From an uncultured Clostridia bacterium (GTDB lineage Bacteria; Bacillota; Clostridia; TANB77; UBA1234), in assembly GCA_934169745.1 (NCBI GenBank), contig CAKPOE010000002.1, positions 144,467 through 208,466 on the forward strand: a DNA stretch of 64,000 nt. Direction: 5' to 3'. Position numbers and translations under genes: made by a program. A model generated the notes under the pieces. The model worked only from the letters and a program-made list of their open reading frames with translations, did no database searches and was not told the origin of the DNA. Position 1 is the stretch's first letter. The number at the start of each line of letters is the position of its first letter. This document shows, piece after piece, positions 8,534 through 17,880 of this stretch.

Positions 8534-9103
8534 TTATTTGTCAAAAACAAATTCCACTTTACTATCATACAACTGCAACTTATTTAGTCTTTCTATCTTT
8601 CTCTCATTATTCGTAAAAATAATACCTTCCATCATGTCCCACAGAACAACCCAACCTGTAATAACAATAAGTTCATCTAATATTTTTAGTATCTTATCCT
8701 CTAATGCATAGCCCAAAATCAATGTAGCAGCACCAATCACGAACAAAAGGATTGATACATATATATTCATTCTGTTTTTGTAATCGATATCGTCTATCTC
8801 CATTCCAAAATTATTTTTTACAATCTTTTTCATTCTTTCCTGCTCGTCTGCCGAAAGTTCATGACAATGAAATTCGATAACTATATCATATTTAAATGGA
8901 ATTATCGAAGCCACCTCATTTATATAATTTGTAATATCATCTGATAATACCAACTTTTTATAATCATGTTTCATATATATATCGTCCAAATTCCTTACTT
9001 CAACTGGTATAACAGCTTTTCCATCATCTCGAATATAATTTCGCTCAACATAGTCTTTTTCACTAAATTTTATCTTTTTATTAACAGCGGTAAATAGTTT
9101 CAT
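8534..9103 (-). CDS. Uncharacterised membrane protein
   Basis: 189 aa from the ATG at 9103, placed by GGAAGGAG; an in-frame TTG 15 nt earlier overlaps the RBS and is unlikely. The N-terminal about 110 residues are soluble and charged and include FHCHELSADEQERMKKIV. Two membrane segments follow (IYVSILLFVIGAATLILGYAL and LIVITGWVVLWDMMEGIIF), then a basic tail. I do not recognise the family. It is first in a probable operon with two Nudix genes and the bactofilin-like gene. Confidence 0.6.
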   Translation of the reverse strand: MKLFTAVNKKIKFSEKDYVERNYIRDDGKAVIPVEVRNLDDIYMKHDYKKLVLSDDITNYINEVASIIPFKYDIVIEFHCHELSADEQERMKKIVKNNFGMEIDDIDYKNRMNIYVSILLFVIGAATLILGYALEDKILKILDELIVITGWVVLWDMMEGIIFTNNERKIERLNKLQLYDSKVEFVFDK

Positions 9104-9181
9104 ATGTACTCCTTCCAATTATTGTATTCAATACTTTTCATGCAAAAATTATATCATATATTTTAAGAAAATTTAAGACAT

Positions 9182-9211
9182 TTGTTATGAGTGTATGTGA
9201 TATGATATAAT
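9182..9211 (+). promoter_or_regulatory. Promoter of the pgeF-like gene
   Basis: TTGTTA (9182-9187), 18 nt, TATAAT (9206-9211), about 40 nt before the start. Confidence 0.55.
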
Positions 9212-9251
9212 AAAAATAGATTTCTGACAAGTATTGAAAGGATTTAATGAA

Positions 9252-10067
9252 ATGAATTTATCAAATGAAAACGTCATTCATGTAAAAAACGGCAACATTG
9301 AATACTTACAATTTAAAAAACTACTAGAATACGACAATATAATTACTCATGCATATGGTTTAAAAAAATTAGATTACAGAACACATTTAAACAATACCGC
9401 TCTAGATTCTTACAAGTTATTATTCAAAGAATTAAATATTGATATAAACACTTTGCTAAGGCCAGGACATGAACACACTGACAATATCATAAGCATTTAT
9501 GAAAAGCAAAATAAGAATGCTCCAGACATTTTGCTAGACTCACTAAAAGGATTTGATGGCACAATAACAAATAAACCAAACATAACTTTAGCATCAACAA
9601 ATGCTGATTGTATTTTAATATTGCTCTTTGATCCGATAAACAAAGTAATATGTAATGTACATTCCGGTTGGCGAGGCACTTTCAAAAAAATATCTCAAAA
9701 AGCAATCGAAAAAATGAAAAATGAATACGCATGTGATCCTCAAAACATAATAGCTTGCATATGCCCTAGTATAAGAGTTTGCCACTTTGAAGTTGATGAA
9801 GATGTAATGCAAATTTGCAAAGAAACATTTGCATATACAAATCAATTAGATAAAATCATTATAAAAGGTGAAATAAAAGATGGAAAACAAAAGTACAATA
9901 TTGACACTGTATTAATCACTAAAATTTTATTAAAAGACAAAAATCTTAAAGAAGAAAATATAATCGACTCTGGTATCTGTAGTGTATGTTGTTCGGAAAA
10001 CATTCATTCAAGAAGGGCTGACGGTATAGACTTCGGATTAGGAAGTGCAATAATAGAAATTAGATAA
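9252..10067 (+). CDS. pgeF: PgeF/YfiH-type laccase-domain protein (purine nucleoside phosphorylase / peptidoglycan editing factor)
   Basis: 271 aa, family DUF152. Members act on purine nucleosides and, in E. coli, correct peptidoglycan composition. Family metal-site motifs are present: TNADCILILL near residue 115, CNVHSGWRGT near residue 137, and CSENIHSRRADG near the C-terminus, supplying the conserved Cys and His ligands. The start at 9252 was chosen from the GAAAGGA RBS; an in-frame TTG at 9234 precedes it. It is monocistronic, with its own promoter. Confidence 0.85.
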   Translation: MNLSNENVIHVKNGNIEYLQFKKLLEYDNIITHAYGLKKLDYRTHLNNTALDSYKLLFKELNIDINTLLRPGHEHTDNIISIYEKQNKNAPDILLDSLKGFDGTITNKPNITLASTNADCILILLFDPINKVICNVHSGWRGTFKKISQKAIEKMKNEYACDPQNIIACICPSIRVCHFEVDEDVMQICKETFAYTNQLDKIIIKGEIKDGKQKYNIDTVLITKILLKDKNLKEENIIDSGICSVCCSENIHSRRADGIDFGLGSAIIEIR

Positions 10068-10234
10068 CATTGTATTACATTCTTGTTTTGCGTTTCGTCC
10101 CAACAACATTTGAATTTTTTCGATATTTTTATATATTGTTCTTGCTTATTTTTAACAAATAGTATACTATCGTTAGTGGTTGAATAAATTTTTGAAAAAT
10201 TTTGCAGATAATGCAAAAGGAAGGAGCTGACGGT

Positions 10235-11890
10235 ATGTATACAAAGAAAATCGCGTATTTCTCGATGGGCTCGGGAATCTACAACGATTTTCTGACCTAT
10301 GGTGGCGGCCTCGAAATTCTTGCTGGTGATATGATTAAAGAGGTCATCGAAAATAAAGGGCTATACCCCATTACTTTTTTCCATCTTCTTTGGAAAAAGG
10401 GATATGGGTTACAGCGGATAAATGAGAATGGCGAGATTTACGATGTCGAGTCTCCGAATGTGAACTGGGAAAGCTACGTCGAAGATACTGGCAAGGAGGT
10501 GTCTGTTTCTATCTTCGGCAAGACCGTGTACGTGAAAATCTGGAAGCTTAAAGATGGTCCTGTCTACTATCTCGATACTGATATCGAAAAAAACGGCGAG
10601 TTCTGCAACATCACTCATAACCTCTATGGCGGTGCCTGGAATGATACGGAAAAGGAGCGTATCGCACAAGAAATTGTGCTTGGCATTGGCGGTGTGCGTG
10701 CGATTAAAGCACTCGGTCTCGACATCGACGGATACCATTACAATGATGGACATCCGGCTTTCGCTGGTCTCGAACTTATTGCAGAACGCATGAAGTTCTA
10801 TGAAGACTCTGATGCAACCGTAACTGACGATGAATGCTTCGAGCATGCCTTGAAGCACGTGAAAGAGCGCACTGCTTTTACTACTCACACAAACGTCCCT
10901 GCTGGCAATGAATCTCACCCAATCAACATGCTGATTGAAGTCGGTGCTGATGCTGGTCTTTCATATCAGCAACTCGAACGAATCGGTGGTAACCCCTTCA
11001 ACATGACTGTTGCTTCGCTAAGACTTTCCTCTATGGCGAATGGCGTTTCTCGCATTCAAGTTCTTGCCGCTCGCGATATGTGGCACTGGGTTGAAGATGC
11101 TCCTAACATCATCGCTATTACTAATGGTGTACACCAAAAGACCTGGCAAGATGAAGACATTGCATATGCGTACGCAAAGAAGGACATCGATGGCATCTTT
11201 GATGCTCATCAGGCTTGCAAGCATACTCTCATCAAAACAATTGAGCAAAAGACTGGCGTTAAATTCAAGGAGGATAAGTTACTTATCGCCTTTGCTCGTC
11301 GTGCTACTGAGTACAAGCGCTGGGATTTGATATTCCGCGAGAAAGAACGATTTGAATACTTAATCAAAACGTATGGTATTCAGATTGTGTTTGCTGGGAA
11401 AGCACATCGCCATGACACAAGCGGCAAACGGTATATTTCCGAAATATATCATCTTGCCAAGCAGTACCCAGAGAACGTTGTATTCCTCGAGGGATACGAC
11501 ATCGCTCTTGCACAAAAACTCGTGGCTGGCGCAGACATCTGGCTCAACAACCCTCGTGTACCACTTGAAGCATGTGGAACTTCTGGTATGAAAGCTGCCA
11601 TGAATGGCACGCTCAATGTAAGCACTTTGGATGGCTGGTGGCGTGAAGCTGCCCAGCATGGCATCAACGGCTGGAACATCGCTAATGGCGAATTCGGTGG
11701 AAGCTTCCAAGACGAAAATGACGCAAAAGCCCTGATGCATCTGCTAAAGTACGAAGTCCTTCCTACATACGAAAACAAAAGCGTATGGAAAAACATGATG
11801 TTTGCGTCTATCGTAACCTCTAACCAATATTCCACAAAGCGTATGGTTGAAGAATACTTTGTGAACTTGTACAACTACCTTAAAACCTAA
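10235..11890 (+). CDS. glgP: Alpha-glucan (glycogen/maltodextrin) phosphorylase, GT35
   Basis: 551 aa, the short GT35 type rather than the about 800-aa form. It releases glucose-1-phosphate from alpha-1,4-glucans using PLP. Visible motifs are YHYNDGHPAFAGLELI near residue 168, ITNGVHQKTW near 290, KRWDLI, FAGKAHRHD near 386, and ACGTSGMKAAMNG near 450, whose lysine is the expected PLP anchor, followed by DGWWREA. The ATG at 10235 follows AAGGAAGGAG. Codon use is strikingly GC-rich (many ATC, AAC, CTC, GGC) compared with AT-rich neighbours, suggesting high expression or transfer. It is monocistronic with a strong terminator. Confidence 0.9.
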   Translation: MYTKKIAYFSMGSGIYNDFLTYGGGLEILAGDMIKEVIENKGLYPITFFHLLWKKGYGLQRINENGEIYDVESPNVNWESYVEDTGKEVSVSIFGKTVYVKIWKLKDGPVYYLDTDIEKNGEFCNITHNLYGGAWNDTEKERIAQEIVLGIGGVRAIKALGLDIDGYHYNDGHPAFAGLELIAERMKFYEDSDATVTDDECFEHALKHVKERTAFTTHTNVPAGNESHPINMLIEVGADAGLSYQQLERIGGNPFNMTVASLRLSSMANGVSRIQVLAARDMWHWVEDAPNIIAITNGVHQKTWQDEDIAYAYAKKDIDGIFDAHQACKHTLIKTIEQKTGVKFKEDKLLIAFARRATEYKRWDLIFREKERFEYLIKTYGIQIVFAGKAHRHDTSGKRYISEIYHLAKQYPENVVFLEGYDIALAQKLVAGADIWLNNPRVPLEACGTSGMKAAMNGTLNVSTLDGWWREAAQHGINGWNIANGEFGGSFQDENDAKALMHLLKYEVLPTYENKSVWKNMMFASIVTSNQYSTKRMVEEYFVNLYNYLKT

Positions 11891-11895
11891 CCCTT

Positions 11896-11926
11896 GGGCC
11901 GCATATTTGCGGCCCTTTTATTTTTT
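11896..11926 (+). terminator. Rho-independent terminator of glgP
   Basis: GGGCCGC, 6-nt loop, GCGGCCC (11909-11915), then TTTTATTTTTT. Confidence 0.9.
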
Positions 11927-12001
11927 ACCTCTCTTGAATTATTGATTTTTATAACTATATGTTTTATAATTTACGTATAATTTATAAAAGGAGATGTTTA
12001 T

Positions 12002-12529
12002 ATGAAACGTATTATTTTAGCAATTTGCACAATTATTTTAATATTGTCACTTGTAGCTTGTTCTAATACAAATGATAACAATGATGTTCCTGTTGTAAAT
12101 CCAGCAGAGCAAGAAAATAACAATACTTCTATAAACTTAACTGATGTTTATAATTCTATTATTTCTGCTCAACCAGAAGAATTAAGAGATACTCTTGTTT
12201 TCTTTCCTGAAACAGATAAAGATACTATAGACACTTTTTATCCTGGATTATCAGAAATAGCTCTAAAGCAAGAAGCTATTTATCTACCAGCTATCGATGG
12301 ATTCGCTCAAGAAATAGCTTTAGTTGAAGTTGAGAATTCTGAGGATGTCAAAAAAGTAGAAGAGATCTTCAATAAGAGAATTGAAACAGGAAAAACAACT
12401 GAAGGATGCGATCCTGGTATTCCAGAGTTGTGGGAAAGGTACGCACAAGTTCAAGTTAAAGGAAATTATGTTTGTATGATTGTTTTATCAGGTGAATTTA
12501 CAATACCTGAAAACGTATTTGGAGAATAA
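12002..12529 (+). CDS. DUF4358 lipoprotein
   Basis: 175 aa with a lipoprotein signal: hydrophobic residues 4-19 and lipobox LVAC with Cys20. A low-complexity Asn/Glu linker follows, then a domain with ELRDTLVFFPETDKDTI and EVENSEDVKKVEEIFNKR, typical of DUF4358 proteins of Clostridia. The function of this family is unknown. RBS AAAAGGAGATG. Its stop overlaps the start of the next gene by one base (TAATG), so the pair is translationally coupled. DUF4358 and DHHW proteins are often encoded together. Confidence 0.75.
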   Translation: MKRIILAICTIILILSLVACSNTNDNNDVPVVNPAEQENNNTSINLTDVYNSIISAQPEELRDTLVFFPETDKDTIDTFYPGLSEIALKQEAIYLPAIDGFAQEIALVEVENSEDVKKVEEIFNKRIETGKTTEGCDPGIPELWERYAQVQVKGNYVCMIVLSGEFTIPENVFGE

Positions 12530-13650
12530 TGGATAAGAAAACTTCTAAATTAATTGTAATAGTATTTTGCATTTTTATTATGAGCATTGGTGTATTAAGT
12601 TTTATACTGCCATATCAAGATTTCTCCGAATTAGAAAATAGATACTTGAGCATAATGCCAAAGCTTTCTTGGAGAAATGTTTCTTCCGGAAAATACATGA
12701 ATGATTTGGACAGTTTTTCTTCAGACCATATCGCAGGAAGAAATATGTGGGTATGTATTAAATCAGTGGTTCAATTATTTACGGGGAAGCACGAAAATAA
12801 CAATGTATATTTTGCGGATGATGGTTATTTAATAAAAAGAACAGATACTGTAAACAACGAATTTGTTTTAAATAACACAAAATATATAAATGAATTTACT
12901 AACAAAGTTGATGCAAATGTATATATTGGAATAATTCCAACTAATGCTTATGTGTTAAACAAAAAGTTGCCACCAAATGCTCCAACAGAAAATGAACAAG
13001 AAATAATTAATAAAATATATATAAACTCAAACGCAACTTCACTCGATATTTTGGATACTTTGATTGAACATAACAGCGAGGAAATTTATTATCACACCGA
13101 CCATCACTTAACAAGTCTTGGTTCATACTATATTGCAAATTTGATTTTTCAAAAAATGAATTTGGATAATTTGAGTCTAAATGATTGTACAAAAAAAGTG
13201 GTATCAGATAGCTTTTATGGTTCAAACTACTCTTATTCATGTGCTTTTTGGGCCAAACCAGACACAATTGAAACATATGTAAATGACAAAGGTATTTCTT
13301 GTGTTGTTTATAAAAATGGTGTACAAAGCAATGTTAATATGTATGCTAAAGAATATCTTGATAAAAAAGATAAATATTCTTACTTTTTAGGTGGTAATCA
13401 ACCTCTCATTGTTTTGAAAAATTCAAATATCACTAATAACTCCAAAGTGTTAGTAATACGAGATTCTTACACAAGCAGCATTGCACCTTTTTTAGCACAA
13501 CGTTTTTCAGAAGTGCACTTAATTGATTTAAGATACTCTAAAACAAATGTATCAAACTACATAAAAGAAAACAGCATCACTGATGTCATTGTGCTATATG
13601 GTTTTTCAACCTATGCAACAGATAAGAATTTAGTATTCTTAAAAAAATAA
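12529..13650 (+). CDS. DHHW family membrane-anchored protein (SGNH/AlgX-like)
   Basis: 373 aa. Residues about 9-28 form an N-terminal membrane anchor; the rest should be extracytoplasmic. The family motif appears as YYHTDHHLTSLGSYY near residue 183 (DHHW proteins usually read TDHHWT; here Leu replaces Trp). A later VLVIRDSYTSSIAPFLA near residue 308 resembles the catalytic Ser region of AlgX/SGNH acetyltransferase-like domains. Such proteins usually pair with MBOAT acyltransferases in polysaccharide O-acetylation, but no MBOAT gene is present here. It is coupled to the upstream lipoprotein gene. Confidence 0.75.
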   Translation: MDKKTSKLIVIVFCIFIMSIGVLSFILPYQDFSELENRYLSIMPKLSWRNVSSGKYMNDLDSFSSDHIAGRNMWVCIKSVVQLFTGKHENNNVYFADDGYLIKRTDTVNNEFVLNNTKYINEFTNKVDANVYIGIIPTNAYVLNKKLPPNAPTENEQEIINKIYINSNATSLDILDTLIEHNSEEIYYHTDHHLTSLGSYYIANLIFQKMNLDNLSLNDCTKKVVSDSFYGSNYSYSCAFWAKPDTIETYVNDKGISCVVYKNGVQSNVNMYAKEYLDKKDKYSYFLGGNQPLIVLKNSNITNNSKVLVIRDSYTSSIAPFLAQRFSEVHLIDLRYSKTNVSNYIKENSITDVIVLYGFSTYATDKNLVFLKK

Positions 13651-13678
13651 CTAAAGGTTTCGGCCTTTAGTTATTTTT
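13643..13678 (+). terminator. Rho-independent terminator
   Basis: 15-bp inverted repeat including A/T ends (AACTAAAGG core, 6-nt loop, mirror arm to 13678). It overlaps the DHHW gene stop codon. Confidence 0.8.
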
Positions 13679-13710
13679 ATTGCACAGTATATTTATATGT
13701 AGCAGCAACA

Positions 13711-13784
13711 AATGAACAGATTTCCGGCAGCCACTTTTTCGTTCATTTTTGAACGAAAAAGTGGCTGCCGGAAATCTGTTCATT
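13711..13784. repeat. Perfect 34-bp palindromic repeat, copy B
   Basis: Arm 13711-13744 and arm 13751-13784 are exact reverse complements, 34 bp each, with a 6-nt loop. The core TTTCCGGCAGCCAC recurs at 24496 and, less well, at 5550. It sits between the convergent DHHW and phosphodiesterase genes. Confidence 0.85.
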
Positions 13785-13810
13785 CACTGCTCACTGTCGA
13801 TATTAGTGTT

Positions 13811-14341
13811 TTACAGCTTATTGCTTATTGCTATTTCTTTTACTTCTTTTTGTTCTAAAGTTTTTAGTACAATTCTTTTTTCGTCAAGAAGAATATAACA
13901 TCTCAAATCCACTCCTCTTGGTCTTGATATAGAACCTGGGTTTGCAATTATTATTTCTCCTCTTTTTTCAAGCATTGGCACATGTGTATGTCCTTGTATA
14001 AATATATCACCACAATTTGGTGGAAGCTCGTAACAATTATAACCATTACCATGAGTAATTGTTACAAAGTTTGAATTTATATACAACGTATCAATGTCAT
14101 ACATTTCAAAATCTAACATATCTTCAAAACTTAATGTATCACAATTTCCTCTTATCAATTCAACTTTTTCTTTCATGGCATTTAGCAATCCTGCCATTTC
14201 CAAATTATCACTTTTATCCATAGATGAAGCTGTATCTCCTAAAAGTACAAGATTATCAGCACCTTCTTTATTAAAAATTTCTATTACTTTTTTCAGCCCA
14301 TCCACACTACCATGAATATCTGATGCAAATATATATTTCAT
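13811..14341 (-). CDS. YfcE/MJ0936-type metallophosphoesterase
   Basis: 176 aa. Calcineurin-like phosphodiesterase motifs appear in order: FASDIHGS (residue 5), LLGDTASS (38), IRGNCD (66), THGNGYN (102) and GHTHVP (127), giving the two-metal site. Members hydrolyse phosphodiesters; the physiological substrate is usually unknown. The start at 14341 was chosen because the protein aligns from MKYIFASDIHG; upstream in-frame codons run through the terminator of the preceding gene. The RBS is weak (AAGAAGTG). Confidence 0.85.
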   Translation of the reverse strand: MKYIFASDIHGSVDGLKKVIEIFNKEGADNLVLLGDTASSMDKSDNLEMAGLLNAMKEKVELIRGNCDTLSFEDMLDFEMYDIDTLYINSNFVTITHGNGYNCYELPPNCGDIFIQGHTHVPMLEKRGEIIIANPGSISRPRGVDLRCYILLDEKRIVLKTLEQKEVKEIAISNKL

Positions 14342-14398
14342 TTTGCTTTCACTTCTTTCTAACAATTTTTTATTTAACGCGATGATGAATAAAACGAA

Positions 14399-14418
14399 GG
14401 TCGCTGAAATCAGCGACC
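14399..14418 (-). terminator. Terminator after the Bax-inhibitor-like gene
   Basis: GGTCGCTGA/TCAGCGACC with a 2-nt loop, followed on the minus strand by TTCGTTTTATT. It separates the 14468 gene from the phosphodiesterase gene, for which no separate promoter is obvious. Confidence 0.75.
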
Positions 14419-14467
14419 CATGAAACAAATGTACATCTCAATATTTCAAAAATGTATTTTTGCCTTA

Positions 14468-15169
14468 TTAATCTTTTCTCTTTCCAAAGAATCTAAGTAG
14501 TTTTAGGAATAAGTTAACGAAGTCTAGGTATAATGCTAATGCTCCCCAAGTTACTACTCGTGTTGAAACATCTTCATCTTCTACATTCATACTTTCCGAG
14601 TAAGCTTTGATTTTTTGGACGTCATACGCTGTTATGCCTACGAATATAACTATTCCAATTGCTGAAATTATAAAGCTTAGCATATTATTCATTATAAATA
14701 TGTTTACAATTCCTGCTATTATTAGTCCAATTAGTGCCATAAAAAGGATATTACCTATCTTCGATAAATCACATTTTGTTACTTTTCCATAAGCCGCTGC
14801 ACATATAAACATCCCTGCTGTTATGAAGAATGTAGTGTAAATGGAAGATATTTCATATAATAAAAATATCGTTGATAATGTTATTCCGTTTACAATAGCA
14901 TACATAATAAATGATACTCTGCAAGCATTTGCACCCATATTATTAATGTTCCAACTAAGTATTATTACCACTGCCAATTCTGCAATTGCCCATATTGGCC
15001 AAGATCTAATTGTAAATACCAATACTTCTGGGATGCTCACTACCATCAATGACGTAAGACCTGTTATTGCCAAACCCAATGTCATCATTAAAAATACTCT
15101 CTCCATTATTTTTGAAAAATCGATAGTGTTACTTCTTTCTTGAATTACTGGATTTTCATCACCTATCAT
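14468..15169 (-). CDS. Bax inhibitor-1 (UPF0005/YccA) family membrane protein
   Basis: 233 aa with seven predicted hydrophobic segments. Family features are the VFLMMTLGLAITGLTS start, a middle NGITLSTIFLLYE, and the C-terminal GITAYDVQKIKAY and TWGALALYLDFVNLFLKLLR. Bacterial members behave as pH-sensitive calcium leak channels or interact with FtsH. The ATG at 15169 follows AAGAGGTG; a GTG 9 nt earlier is part of that RBS. It lies 52 nt downstream of the PlsC-like gene. Confidence 0.88.
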   Translation of the reverse strand: MIGDENPVIQERSNTIDFSKIMERVFLMMTLGLAITGLTSLMVVSIPEVLVFTIRSWPIWAIAELAVVIILSWNINNMGANACRVSFIMYAIVNGITLSTIFLLYEISSIYTTFFITAGMFICAAAYGKVTKCDLSKIGNILFMALIGLIIAGIVNIFIMNNMLSFIISAIGIVIFVGITAYDVQKIKAYSESMNVEDEDVSTRVVTWGALALYLDFVNLFLKLLRFFGKRKD

Positions 15170-15221
15170 ATAAATCACCTCTTGATTAAAATTTTACCAT
15201 ACTTTGGATAAAAAATCAATT

Positions 15222-16076
15222 TTACCATCCTGCTATGTCTAGTTCTTTTTCAAATTTTGAATCTATTTTTCGGTTATACACCTTTTCGTATATACAGACT
15301 TTTTCGCTATAATCTTTCTCACACATTTCTTTTTTTCTTTCGTGCATTTCTTTTTGTATATCTGGATAAATTGGAGGTAAAACATGTAGTTTGTATTTTA
15401 TTTTCTTAAATCCATCGGGTCCAATCTCATTTGTTTCATTCATTTCTATGAAGCATGGTACTATTGGCACGTTAAATTTACACGCATAATGGTATGCCCC
15501 AATTCGTGGTGTTCTAGGCCTTTTATAATTAAACCACATTTCTTGTTCTGGGTATATTAGCACATAGCCATTTCTGTCAAAAATATGCTTTAATGTTGGC
15601 TCAAAATTCTTTGATAAATATTCTGTATTCATAGAAAGCGGAATTGTATAACAATTTTTTAGCAAAAATCCAATTGTACCTGGCATTTTCATATTAGTTT
15701 CTTGCACAACTATATATAAATCTTTTTCTTTATTTATCTTACACATTAAATACCTTATTATTGTATTATCTATTTTACTAAAATGATTACATGTTATTAT
15801 CGCTCCACTAGGCAAGTTCTGTATATTTTCAACACCTATTATTTCTGTATCTTTATTAACATCCAACGTAATTTTCTCAGCCATTTTTCTCGCTATATTT
15901 GCTTTTATTCTATTTACGGGTCTTCTTCTCAAAGTATCAAAATGCACAATTATTTTCTGGCGTTCAGCTTCCGTTAATTGTGGATCTCCAACTTCTGCTT
16001 TTTCGTTGTATTTACCATTCTCTATATTTTTACTTATATTTTCAACAACAGCAAGTCTATCAACAGCTTTGGTCAT
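15222..16076 (-). CDS. PlsC-type acyltransferase
   Basis: 284 aa, 1-acyl-glycerol-3-phosphate acyltransferase superfamily. The HX4D catalytic motif is ITCNHFSKIDN near residue 95, and the glycerophosphate-binding region is YVLIYPEQEMWFNY near residue 172. The N-terminal about 70 residues are an extra charged region. It should acylate a lysolipid or glycolipid at the membrane. It closes an operon TetR-PlsC-GT8-GT8-PlsC, so it probably works with the glycosyltransferases on a glycolipid rather than in bulk phospholipid synthesis (inference). Confidence 0.8.
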   Translation of the reverse strand: MTKAVDRLAVVENISKNIENGKYNEKAEVGDPQLTEAERQKIIVHFDTLRRRPVNRIKANIARKMAEKITLDVNKDTEIIGVENIQNLPSGAIITCNHFSKIDNTIIRYLMCKINKEKDLYIVVQETNMKMPGTIGFLLKNCYTIPLSMNTEYLSKNFEPTLKHIFDRNGYVLIYPEQEMWFNYKRPRTPRIGAYHYACKFNVPIVPCFIEMNETNEIGPDGFKKIKYKLHVLPPIYPDIQKEMHERKKEMCEKDYSEKVCIYEKVYNRKIDSKFEKELDIAGW

Positions 16077-16097
16077 ATTTTCCCCCTATTTAATATT

Positions 16098-17063
16098 TTA
16101 CACTCTAACTGTATCAAAATAATTTTCACCAAGTACACTATTAAAAGTATTCTCTGAGTTAATTATCCTTTCACTATGCTCAACCAATTTCTCACCGGCC
16201 AAATTATCATTAATCATTTGTTCTTTTGTATAACTCTCTTTCATCTTTAACATATCATTATAGAATGAGCTTTTTTGCGCATATTCCCAGAAAAACTTTT
16301 CATACTGAACTCCATCGTAGTGCCAAGGCTTTTGGAACATATTATAATGTATTAAGTGTAAATCTTCATCAGAAAAACTATTATCTTCTACAGGCATCCT
16401 GTCCCAACCTTTATGAATATATTTTACCTTCCCTTTGCACAAATAATTTAAGTAATCTTGATCTGGTGCTATTGTATCAAAATTATATGTACTCAATAGA
16501 TGAACAAATTTATCTTCAATTTTTTCTTCTCTAAATTTCTCTAAATTCATAACCAATATACCCGAATTAAAGTACTTGTTTGGTTCTAGTCCAAGTGCAA
16601 CTTCTGAATACTTTTTAAAGCTTTCATTGCCATTTACAACATCATCTGTTATTGCACCAACCAAATTATCTCCCAAGTCTTCAAAATATAGTTTGGCAAT
16701 ATCATCTATTACAACAATATCCGCATCAAGATATAGTGCTTTTTCATAGTCTGGGAAAAGCGATGGTATAAATATTCTATAATATATAGAGTTCGAATAA
16801 TAATCTCTGAGTCTTAATGATAGGTCTTCAGATATTTCCTTTATTTTGTCATTTACATCTGCAAATTCAATTTTAAAATTATCCGTTTCCATTCTTTTAA
16901 GTGTATCAACATTTTCATTGCTTAGTCCAGAATTTAATATTATTGTTTTGTAATTATAGTTAGTAGACGAATTGTCTATTAAAGAATGTAGTGCAACCGT
17001 TAAAAACGGAACATAGTTATCATCTGTTGAAAAGAATATTGGTATTTCTCTATTATTTTTCAT
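16098..17063 (-). CDS. Glycosyltransferase family 8
   Basis: 321 aa. The GT8 signatures are NYVPFLTVALHSLIDNS at residue 16, the DXD metal motif in LYLDADIVVIDDI near residue 100, FNSGILVMNL near 163, PDQDYLN near 199, and HYNMFQKPWH near 242, which supplies the last metal ligand. Members transfer glucose or galactose from UDP-sugars with retention. It lies 4 nt downstream of another GT8 gene and 21 nt upstream of plsC-like. Confidence 0.88.
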   Translation of the reverse strand: MKNNREIPIFFSTDDNYVPFLTVALHSLIDNSSTNYNYKTIILNSGLSNENVDTLKRMETDNFKIEFADVNDKIKEISEDLSLRLRDYYSNSIYYRIFIPSLFPDYEKALYLDADIVVIDDIAKLYFEDLGDNLVGAITDDVVNGNESFKKYSEVALGLEPNKYFNSGILVMNLEKFREEKIEDKFVHLLSTYNFDTIAPDQDYLNYLCKGKVKYIHKGWDRMPVEDNSFSDEDLHLIHYNMFQKPWHYDGVQYEKFFWEYAQKSSFYNDMLKMKESYTKEQMINDNLAGEKLVEHSERIINSENTFNSVLGENYFDTVRV

Positions 17064-17067
17064 ATTA

Positions 17068-17880
17068 CTAATTCTCTCCTTTTACTTTTAAATATTCATC
17101 AAGTACGTCATCAAAATCGTTTATTTTATATATTTCATGTATTTCATTCACATTCCAAGGCTTTATATTAAGTGTATGAAACCATGGCCAAAATTTTATT
17201 GTCATACTAAAATGTCTTATTACCGTATCATCACTTCTTTGTTTTTGTTCATTGTATTTTCGTGGCAAATAATATTTTGCCTTACACACTTCATTTAAAG
17301 CTGTTTGATCAGGGAGTAGCATCTTCTTTTCCATACACATTTTTCTACAATTGTTAAGCGAATTGTTTTCTCTCATCTTTTTTAAATTCATCAATAGTAC
17401 ACCTGAGTTTATGTATTTTCTATCAATGAACCACATTCCAAAATAATCCTTTGCTGCTGCAAATTCATAATTGTCAATATTAGTATCATATAATTCTTTT
17501 ATATCTTTATAGCATACAATGTCGGTATCCAAGTACAAAATTTTATCTGGTAATTCTTCGATTTTATCAGCAAATAATCTTAAGAAAATATATGGTGTAT
17601 AATGAGTAGTCATATTTACTGTGTTCATCATTTCTTCTCTAAACATTTCTGTTATATCTACCAACACTACGTTACTTTCAGGATTTTTCTTTTTAACAAT
17701 TTCATCTAATTTGTTAATTTGTATTTGGTCAATCGGTACATATCTTTCATCAACATCTCTCAAGTCTGCTGTAACAACATACATGTTTACTGGTTCTTGC
17801 AAATACTTTATCATTGATATTGTAGATATCAACAAACCATCATACATCTTGTTATTTCCGCAAAGCATTACATTAATCAT
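17068..17880 (-). CDS. Glycosyltransferase family 8
   Basis: 270 aa from the ATG at 17880, which overlaps the upstream stop codon by 8 nt. An in-frame TTG 12 nt earlier abuts the AAGGTGG RBS and is less likely. Motifs are DGLLISTISMIKYL, DXD in ILYLDTDIVCYKDI near residue 95, INSGVLLMNLKKM near 155, PDQTALNEV near 186, and RHFSMTIKFWPW near 232. It differs from the adjacent GT8 (sequence only distantly alike), which suggests that two sugars are added in sequence. Confidence 0.87.
   Translation of the reverse strand: MINVMLCGNNKMYDGLLISTISMIKYLQEPVNMYVVTADLRDVDERYVPIDQIQINKLDEIVKKKNPESNVVLVDITEMFREEMMNTVNMTTHYTPYIFLRLFADKIEELPDKILYLDTDIVCYKDIKELYDTNIDNYEFAAAKDYFGMWFIDRKYINSGVLLMNLKKMRENNSLNNCRKMCMEKKMLLPDQTALNEVCKAKYYLPRKYNEQKQRSDDTVIRHFSMTIKFWPWFHTLNIKPWNVNEIHEIYKINDFDDVLDEYLKVKGEN

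Noticed and set aside
10409..10918. Long open frames opposite glgP
   Set aside because: They are reverse-strand shadows of a GC-rich gene without RBS or family match.
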